Below are positions 1 through 4,738 of a stretch of DNA of 14,350 nt, piece by piece. Position numbers and translations under genes: made by a program. The DNA is from Burkholderiaceae bacterium (lineage in GTDB: Bacteria; Pseudomonadota; Gammaproteobacteria; Burkholderiales; Burkholderiaceae_E), in assembly GCA_019428955.1 (NCBI GenBank), contig JAHYJF010000065.1:1-14350 (forward strand), given 5' to 3'. The first letter of the stretch is position 1, and each line of letters begins with the position of its first letter. The notes beneath the pieces are model-generated. The model ran no database searches and was not told where the DNA came from. It worked only from the letters and a program-made list of their open reading frames with translations.

Positions 1-497
1 AGCCCCTCGACCGCGAGCGCGTCGGTACGGGCGATGATGAAGAACTCGGGATCAGTGCGGGCGTCGACGGCGGCCTTGATCCGGTCGACCATTTCGTCCA
101 GGCTGACGATTTCCTTGCCGGGGCGATGTCCGCAGCGTTTGGCACCGACCTGGTCCTCGATGTGCAGCGCCGCAGCCCCGGACTTGATCAGCGCGCGCAC
201 GGTGCGCGCGATATTGAAAGCCGAGGCGCCGAAGCCCGTGTCGACGTCGACCAGCAAGGGCAGTTCGCAGACGTCGGTGATGCGGCGGGCGTCAGTGAGG
301 ACGTCGTCAAGATTGGAAATGCCCAGATCGGGAAGTCCCAGCGACCCGGCGGCGACCCCGCCGCCCGACAGGTAGATGGCCTGGAACCCGGCCTGCTGGG
401 CCAGCAGGGCGTGGTTGGCGTTGATCGCCCCGGGAATCTGCAGCGGACGCTCCGCTGCCAGGGCGGAGCGAAACCTGCTGCCGGCGCTTGCTGTCAT
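1..497 (-). CDS. prpB: Methylisocitrate lyase, N-terminal part (runs off left edge)
   Basis: Partial gene; 165 complete codons are visible of a family that is usually about 290-300 aa. The enzyme cleaves 2-methylisocitrate to succinate and pyruvate in the cytoplasmic methylcitrate cycle, the route for propionyl-CoA. Visible signatures are the substrate-loop YLSGGG (about residues 42-47), the metal-binding VDVDTGFG (83-90, with D84 and D86), HIED (112-115) and the catalytic KRCGHR (120-125, nucleophile C122). KRCGHR, rather than the KKCGH form of isocitrate lyase, together with the short N-terminus, favours PrpB over AceA. The ATG at 497-495 follows an AAAAGAGCAAGAG stretch that can act as ribosome binding site. 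It lies downstream of mdh on the same strand, but a terminator-like hairpin separates them, so co-transcription is doubtful. Whether prpC and the methylcitrate dehydratase follow to the left cannot be seen. Confidence 0.93.
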   Translation of the reverse strand, partial: MTASAGSRFRSALAAERPLQIPGAINANHALLAQQAGFQAIYLSGGGVAAGSLGLPDLGISNLDDVLTDARRITDVCELPLLVDVDTGFGASAFNIARTVRALIKSGAAALHIEDQVGAKRCGHRPGKEIVSLDEMVDRIKAAVDARTDPEFFIIARTDALAVEG

Positions 498-550
498 CTC
501 TTGCTCTTTTCAACGAGGATTGCCGACCACCGCACACGAGAGCGGGGCAG

Positions 551-602
551 ACAAAGAAGAGGCCGGATCGTCATGCGCTCGCGGAGCGGGTCGGATCCGG
601 CC
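551..602 (-). terminator. Intrinsic terminator-like hairpin after mdh
   Basis: Read on the minus strand, GGCCGGATC (602-594) pairs perfectly with GATCCGGCC (569-561). A smaller GCTC/GAGC hairpin sits in the loop, and TCTTCTTTGT follows directly (560-551). It starts about 50 nt after the mdh stop codon and ends about 50 nt before the prpB start. The T-tract is interrupted, so termination may be partial. No convincing promoter is visible between it and prpB, so read-through could still feed prpB. Confidence 0.6.
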
Positions 603-652
603 ACGGTCTTCAGTGCTCGGCGCGTCGCGAGACGTGCCGGCCAGGGAAGTTG

Positions 653-1636
653 TTACCCGAGGAGATGGGCGATGGCGTCACGCTCGCCGACAAGTTCCTG
701 CAGCGTGTTGTCCATCCGGGCGCGCGCGGCTGCGTCGACCGGCAAATCGCGGACCATCTGGTACTCGCCATTGGCGCAGGTGACCGGGAAACCGTAGATC
801 ATGCCCTCAGGAATGCCGTACGCGCCGTCCGAGGGAATTCCCATGGTGACCCACTTGCCGTTGGTGCCGAGAACCCAGTCGTGCATGTGATCGATGGCCG
901 CGCTGGCCGCGGAGGCCGCCGATGACGACCCGCGCGCCTCGATGATCGCCGCGCCGCGCTTGCCGACCGTGGGCATGAACACGTCGTTGTTCCAGACCTC
1001 GTCGTTGATCATGTCCTTGACCGACTCCCCGCCGGCGGTGGCGAAACGATAGTCGGGGTACATCGTCGGTGAATGATTGCCCCAGACCACCATCTTCTCG
1101 AAGGATTCGACCGGCTTGCCGGTCTTGCCGGCCAGTTGGGAAAGCGAGCGGTTGTGGTCGAGGCGCAGCATGGCGGTGAAGTTCCTGGCCGGCAGGTTGG
1201 GGGCCGACTTCATGGTGATATAGGCATTGGTGTTGGCGGGATTGCCCACGACCAGCACCTTGACGTCGCGGCTGGCGACCGCGTCGAGCGCCTTGCCCTG
1301 GACGGTGAAGATCGCGCCATTGGCCTCGAGCAGGTCCTTGCGCTCCATTCCCTTGCTGCGCGGCCGGGCGCCGACCAGCACCGCATAGTCGACATCCTTG
1401 AAGGCGACCATTGGGTCGTGGGTGACCACGACGCTCTTGAGCAGCGGGAACGCGCAGTCATCGAGTTCCATCACCACCCCGCGCATGGCCGGAACCTGCG
1501 GCTCGATGTCGAGCAACTGCAGGATGATCGGCTGGTCCTTGCCGAGCATGTCGCCGTTGGCGATCCTGAACAGGATGGCATAGCCGATCTGGCCGGCGGC
1601 GCCGGTGACTGCGACGCGTTTGACTGGTTTGTTCAT
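653..1636 (-). CDS. mdh: Malate dehydrogenase (NAD-dependent)
   Basis: Interconverts malate and oxaloacetate with NAD in the cytoplasmic TCA cycle. The protein is 327 aa, the length of the two-domain type related to eukaryotic cytosolic MDH, which is common in betaproteobacteria. The Rossmann motif GAAGQIG is at residues 12-18. The mobile loop GARPRSKGMERKD (89-101) carries the substrate arginines, with R91 and R99 probable. The NAD-site motif GNPANTN is at 131-137. The Asp-His relay is D160 in RLDHNR and H188 in GNHSPT. The ATG at 1636 is chosen because GAGGAAACC precedes it at good spacing and the Rossmann motif then begins at the usual distance; an in-frame start further upstream would add 38 unrelated residues. 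It is transcribed divergently from gntR, with a clear promoter at 1722-1750 and a terminator-like hairpin behind it. Confidence 0.97.
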   Translation of the reverse strand: MNKPVKRVAVTGAAGQIGYAILFRIANGDMLGKDQPIILQLLDIEPQVPAMRGVVMELDDCAFPLLKSVVVTHDPMVAFKDVDYAVLVGARPRSKGMERKDLLEANGAIFTVQGKALDAVASRDVKVLVVGNPANTNAYITMKSAPNLPARNFTAMLRLDHNRSLSQLAGKTGKPVESFEKMVVWGNHSPTMYPDYRFATAGGESVKDMINDEVWNNDVFMPTVGKRGAAIIEARGSSSAASAASAAIDHMHDWVLGTNGKWVTMGIPSDGAYGIPEGMIYGFPVTCANGEYQMVRDLPVDAAARARMDNTLQELVGERDAIAHLLG

Positions 1637-1721
1637 GGTTTCCTCATCTTCGGTGGGGCTGGATGGAGCTGAAACGAACCCTGACAGACTGCTCCCGAGG
1701 GGTCGCAGTAACAGGCAGGTG

Positions 1722-1750
1722 AGTCTAGATTTACCCTGGGCTACTGTCAA
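1722..1750 (-). promoter_or_regulatory. Sigma70-type promoter for mdh
   Basis: On the minus strand a perfect -35 TTGACA (1750-1745) is followed after exactly 17 bp by TAGACT (1727-1722, four of six -10 matches). The predicted start of transcription lies near 1715, giving an mdh leader of about 80 nt. The palindrome at 1764-1777 lies 14 bp upstream of the -35 box. Confidence 0.6.
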
Positions 1751-1763
1751 CTAGAGCTAATCA

Positions 1764-1777
1764 ATGTTATAAGACAT
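1764..1777. promoter_or_regulatory. Possible GntR operator and overlapping gntR -10 box
   Basis: ATGTTATAAGACAT is an imperfect 14-bp palindrome: the outer ATGT/ACAT arms match exactly, the centre only partly. AT-rich short palindromes of this kind are typical targets of HutC-type GntR regulators, which often bind their own promoter. The plus-strand hexamer TATAAG (1768-1773, five of six -10 matches) lies inside it and could be the gntR -10 element, although no good -35 is present 16-18 bp upstream. Binding here could repress gntR and affect mdh. This is inference from position and symmetry only. Confidence 0.35.
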
Positions 1778-1890
1778 AAGCCCCTAGACTTGCGGGTGTT
1801 TAGATGATTCAATAAGCTAATTAGTTGCGCCAACCGACAACCAGAGACAATGGCCGAACAGGTTCTAGGCGACGAGGGTGCGAATAGGGT

Positions 1891-1898
1891 GGGAGGTG
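1891..1898 (+). promoter_or_regulatory. Strong ribosome binding site that fixes the gntR start
   Basis: GGGAGGTG lies with its GGAGG core 7 nt before the GTG at 1904. The in-frame ATG at 1850 has no comparable site (only CAGAGACA before it). This favours the GTG as the true start of the regulator. Confidence 0.7.
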
Positions 1899-1903
1899 TC
1901 CAA

Positions 1904-2620
1904 GTGCCGACCTTCGCCCCGCTCTATCGCCAGATCCGGGCGCTGATCCTGCGCAGCCTCAAGGATCGCGAGTGGAAACCTGGCGACATGATTCCCAGCG
2001 AAACTGAGTTGGCGGCCCGTTTCGGAGTAAGCCATGGCACTGCCCGACGGGCGATCGACGAACTGGCCGCGGAGAATGTGCTGGTGCGCAGACAGGGTCG
2101 GGGCACTTTCGTCGCCTCGCACCTGCAACGTGTGAACCAGTTTCGCTTCCTGAAACTGCGCCCGGATGAAGGTGATCTCGAGTCGCTCGGCGGCAAGGTA
2201 CTGGAGTGCCGACGCACCAGGCCTACGGCCACCATGGCGCGCCAACTGCGACTGCGCCCCGGCGAGGCGGTGATCCTGACCCGTCGGGTGCTGCGTTTTG
2301 GCGAGAAGGGCACGGTTCTAGACGAGATCTGGCTCCCGGCAGAGCGGTTCAAGGGTTTCAGCGCGGAAGGGTTCGAGAGCTACCAGGGCCTGCTCTATGG
2401 CTATCTGGAGGCTGAATTCGGGGTCCAGATGCTGCGTGCCGAGGAGCGGCTGAAGGCAGTATTGGCTCAGAGTGAGCAGGCGGAAGTGCTGGGGGTGGAG
2501 GTCGGCACCCCCTTGCTGCAGGTGGACAGGGTGTCGTTTACCTACGAGGAGCAGCCGGTCGAAGTAAGGCGCGGTTACTACGACACCGCCCGCCACCATT
2601 ACTTTAACCATCTCGGCTGA
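1904..2620 (+). CDS. GntR-family regulator, HutC/FarR subfamily (UTRA domain)
   Basis: A one-component transcription regulator of 238 aa from the GTG start; an ATG 18 codons upstream exists but lacks a ribosome binding site. The N-terminal winged helix-turn-helix runs from about residue 5 to 72 and includes PLYRQI (7-12), the helix-turn-helix PSETELAARFGVS (31-43) and the wing RRQGRGTFV (62-70). A UTRA-type ligand domain fills about 85-235, with the characteristic LDEIW at 139-143 and a C-terminal RRGYY (222-226). HutC-type family members bind small metabolites; the ligand here is unknown. In betaproteobacteria a gene of this kind commonly lies between mdh and sdhCDAB and is thought to act on TCA genes. 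Here it is followed after 18 bp by sdhE, so gntR-sdhE-gltA probably form one transcript. Confidence 0.9.
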   Translation: MPTFAPLYRQIRALILRSLKDREWKPGDMIPSETELAARFGVSHGTARRAIDELAAENVLVRRQGRGTFVASHLQRVNQFRFLKLRPDEGDLESLGGKVLECRRTRPTATMARQLRLRPGEAVILTRRVLRFGEKGTVLDEIWLPAERFKGFSAEGFESYQGLLYGYLEAEFGVQMLRAEERLKAVLAQSEQAEVLGVEVGTPLLQVDRVSFTYEEQPVEVRRGYYDTARHHYFNHLG

Positions 2621-2638
2621 CGGCGGGTCGAGCAGGTG

Positions 2639-2965
2639 ATGGCCGGCGAACCAGGTACGACGGGGCAGGGCTCCGGCGGAACTGGCGGACAGGAGCCGGA
2701 GGAGGCATTGCCGGGTCTTGCCGAACGGCGTCAGAGGTTACGTTGGCGGGCGCGGCGAGGCCTGCTGGAGAACGACATTGTGTTGGGAAGGTTTCTCGAT
2801 GTGCACCAGGACCTGCTTGGCGAAGAAGAAATCGGCGGGCTGGAGCGTTTGCTCGACTGCGGCGACAAGGAGCTGTTCGAACTGATTCGAGGACATGGCG
2901 AGCCAAGGCAGGGTCTCGATGACCCGGTGACGCGCCGAGTGCTCGCGATGCTGAGACAGCACTGA
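2639..2965 (+). CDS. sdhE: SdhE, FAD assembly factor for succinate dehydrogenase
   Basis: A small cytoplasmic protein of the SdhE/Sdh5/YgfY family, which promotes covalent flavinylation of SdhA. It shows the family hallmark RGxxE at residues 40-44 (RGLLE), followed by DIVLGRFLD (46-54), an acidic LLGEEEIGGLERLLD segment (59-73) and a helical C-terminus. From the ATG at 2639 it is 108 aa, with a glycine- and glutamate-rich first 23 residues and a poorly spaced ribosome binding site. A TTG at 2708 has GGAGG 5 nt upstream and would give an 85-aa protein, closer to the family norm, so the start is uncertain. It lies between gntR and gltA. The sdhCDAB genes that usually precede it are missing from this locus, so SdhA must be encoded elsewhere if SdhE has its normal client. 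Confidence 0.88.
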   Translation: MAGEPGTTGQGSGGTGGQEPEEALPGLAERRQRLRWRARRGLLENDIVLGRFLDVHQDLLGEEEIGGLERLLDCGDKELFELIRGHGEPRQGLDDPVTRRVLAMLRQH

Positions 2966-2970
2966 TCGCA

Positions 2971-2995
2971 GTTTCGCCTCGGGGGGGGGCGAAAC
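2971..2995 (+). repeat. Intercistronic hairpin with a run of nine G between sdhE and gltA
   Basis: GTTTCGCC (2971-2978) pairs perfectly with GGCGAAAC (2988-2995). With a T-G wobble and one more C-G pair the stem reaches 10 bp with a loop of G only. The loop belongs to a run of nine G (2981-2989). No T-tract follows, so it is not a classical terminator; mRNA processing, partial attenuation or stabilisation of the gltA message are possible. The rest of the gap up to gltA shows only the gltA ribosome binding site. Confidence 0.45.
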
Positions 2996-3043
2996 AACCG
3001 GAGATCGAATCATCCCCGTATTTATCGAAGAAGAGGAAGCAAA

Positions 3044-4351
3044 ATGAAAGGCGAACACAAGGCAACTCTTAGTTTCAGCGATGGAACCCCGTCGATCGAA
3101 ATGCCGATCTACAAGGGAACTGTCGGACCCGACGTAATCGACATCCGCAAGATCTACGGCCAGACGGGCAAGTTCACCTTTGACCCGGGCTTCATGTCGA
3201 CGGCGGCCTGCGAATCCAAGATCACCTATATCGACGGTGATAAGGGCGAATTGGTCTATCGCGGGTACCCGATCGAGGTGCTCGCCCAGAATTGCGACTT
3301 TCTGGAAACCTGTTACCTGTTGCTCTATGGCGAGTTGCCAACCGCCGCCGAGCGGGGGCAGTTCGGCGCAGAAATCAATAACCACTCAATGGTGCACGAG
3401 CAGATGCATCGCTTCTTCACGGGCTTCCGCCGTGACGCGCATCCGATGGCGATTCTGGTCGCCGTGATCGGCGCGCTGGCCGCCTTCTACCACGACACCC
3501 TCGACATCACCGACCCGGAATCGCGGCGCAAGTCGGCCATCCGCGTGATCGCCAAGATCCCGACGCTGATGGCGATGGCCTACAAGTATTCGGTCGGCGA
3601 GCCGTTCCGCTATCCGCGCTTCGAGCTGTCGTTCGCCGCGAACATCATGCAGATGATGTTCGGCACGCCCTGCGAAGACTACGTCCGCAACGATGTGCTG
3701 GTGCGCGCGCTCGACCGGATTCTGATCCTGCACGCCGACCACGAACAGAACGCGTCGACCTCGACGGTACGTCTGGCGGGCTCGTCGGGTGCGAACCCCT
3801 TTGCCTGCATCTCGGCCGGGATTTCGACGCTGTGGGGACCGGCGCACGGCGGGGCCAACGAAGCCTGCCTGGTGATGCTCAACAAGCTGCTCGCCGATGG
3901 TGGCGTCAGCAAGATTGGGGATTTCATCAAGCAGGTCAAAGACAAGGACTCGGGCGTCAAGCTGATGGGCTTCGGGCACCGCGTCTACAAGAACTATGAC
4001 CCGCGTGCCAAGTTGATGCGCGAGAGCTGCCACGAAGTGCTCACGGAACTTGGCCTGCACGACGATCCGCTGTTCGCGATTGCCATGAAACTCGAGCAGA
4101 TCGCACTCGAGGACGACTACTTCGTTTCGCGCAAACTTTACCCGAACGTCGACTACTACTCGGGCATCGTCCAAAAGGCGATGGGCATCCCGGTATCGAT
4201 GTTCACCTGCATGTTTGCGGTGGCCAGGACCGTGGGCTGGATCTCGCAGTGGAACGAGATGATCTCGGAACCCGACCAGAAAATTGGCCGGCCGCGTCAG
4301 CTCTACACCGGCTATCCGACCCGCGAATTCATCCCGATGAACAAGCGTTAA
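3044..4351 (+). CDS. gltA: Citrate synthase (type II)
   Basis: Condenses acetyl-CoA with oxaloacetate to citrate, the entry step of the TCA cycle, in the cytoplasm. The protein is 435 aa, the usual length of the hexameric gram-negative type. An N-terminal beta domain (about 1-60) precedes the mainly helical body. The catalytic triad is visible: H268 in GPAHGG, H312 in GFGHRVYKNYDPRA and D370 in LYPNVDYYSG. HADHEQNASTSTVR (230-243) and GRPRQLY (415-421) are also typical. C210 in FGTPCE aligns with the cysteine of the E. coli enzyme implicated in allosteric NADH control, so inhibition by NADH is plausible. The ATG follows AGAGGAAGCAAA. It is the last gene of the gntR-sdhE-gltA group and is followed by a strong terminator. 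Confidence 0.97.
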   Translation: MKGEHKATLSFSDGTPSIEMPIYKGTVGPDVIDIRKIYGQTGKFTFDPGFMSTAACESKITYIDGDKGELVYRGYPIEVLAQNCDFLETCYLLLYGELPTAAERGQFGAEINNHSMVHEQMHRFFTGFRRDAHPMAILVAVIGALAAFYHDTLDITDPESRRKSAIRVIAKIPTLMAMAYKYSVGEPFRYPRFELSFAANIMQMMFGTPCEDYVRNDVLVRALDRILILHADHEQNASTSTVRLAGSSGANPFACISAGISTLWGPAHGGANEACLVMLNKLLADGGVSKIGDFIKQVKDKDSGVKLMGFGHRVYKNYDPRAKLMRESCHEVLTELGLHDDPLFAIAMKLEQIALEDDYFVSRKLYPNVDYYSGIVQKAMGIPVSMFTCMFAVARTVGWISQWNEMISEPDQKIGRPRQLYTGYPTREFIPMNKR

Positions 4352-4378
4352 TCCGGCAAAACGCTTAGCCAGCAAGTC

Positions 4379-4423
4379 GAGCGCGTCCCGGAGGGTCTCC
4401 TCCGGCGGCGCGCTCGCCTTTTT
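4379..4423 (+). terminator. Strong intrinsic terminator after gltA
   Basis: GAGCGCG (4379-4385) pairs with CGCGCTC (4409-4415), and CCGGAGG (4388-4394) pairs with CCTCCGG (4399-4405) around a 4-nt loop, with only a small internal mismatch between the two helices. GCC and five T (4419-4423) follow. It lies 27 bp after the gltA stop codon and separates the gltA transcript from sucA, which therefore needs its own promoter. Confidence 0.8.
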
Positions 4424-4738
4424 GGAGACGCCGATCGCGGCGCGTAGCCCGCCGGGGGCGAAAACCATATGAGTAGTGTGGGGAACCCGGCTGGCGGCGG
4501 CTCCGGGCTTGGCTGCATCGCAACAGGGGCTCGCAAGACGCCAGGCGTTGGAGCTTTGCATGCTTCGCGAGTATCCTTGTTCGGTTCGCCGAACGTGCCA
4601 ATGAACTGACAACTCTTTCTTCAAATCCATGAATCGCGGGCTTAGTCACCGAAAACCGGTGGCTGACCTGTGGGCCGGCCGAGAGGCTGCGGTCCTGGCA
4701 TCTTCGACGAGAAACTCGTCCTGAAAGGTGAAGCGCAC
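4424..4738 (+). promoter_or_regulatory. sucA upstream region with structured leader (387-bp gene-free gap 4352-4738)
   Basis: I find no credible gene here. The left half shows nothing beyond the gltA terminator. A weak promoter candidate is TTGGAG (4548-4553) with TATCCT (4572-4577) at 18 bp spacing. Three hairpins follow: GTTCGG/CCGAAC around TTCG (4579-4594); AGTCACCG/CGGTGGCT around AAAAC (4644-4664, one G-U pair); and GACGAG/CTCGTC around AAA (4706-4720), which ends 3 nt before the Shine-Dalgarno AAAGGTGA (4724-4731). TCACC (4646-4650), part of the second hairpin, is also complementary to GGTGA (4727-4731) in the Shine-Dalgarno, so the two pairings are mutually exclusive. A conserved cis-regulatory sucA RNA motif that overlaps the Shine-Dalgarno is known from Burkholderiales; whether this is related or merely analogous is not known. 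Confidence 0.35.

Noticed and set aside
1..497. Isocitrate lyase (aceA) instead of methylisocitrate lyase
   Set aside because: The active-site loop reads KRCGHR and the N-terminus is short, both characteristic of PrpB.
126..797. Plus-strand frame spanning prpB and the prpB-mdh gap
   Set aside because: It is a shadow of prpB, runs through the hairpin and into mdh; the minus-strand product has clear active-site motifs.
3386..4630. Long open frame (414 codons) on the minus strand opposite gltA
   Set aside because: It lies antisense to a gene with a full citrate synthase signature, has a composition rich in R, H, A and D typical of antisense frames in GC-rich DNA, and crosses the gltA terminator. 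No recognisable domain.
4670..4738. Upstream in-frame start for sucA at 4670
   Set aside because: It adds 23 residues unlike the family and covers the leader hairpins and the Shine-Dalgarno of the ATG at 4739.
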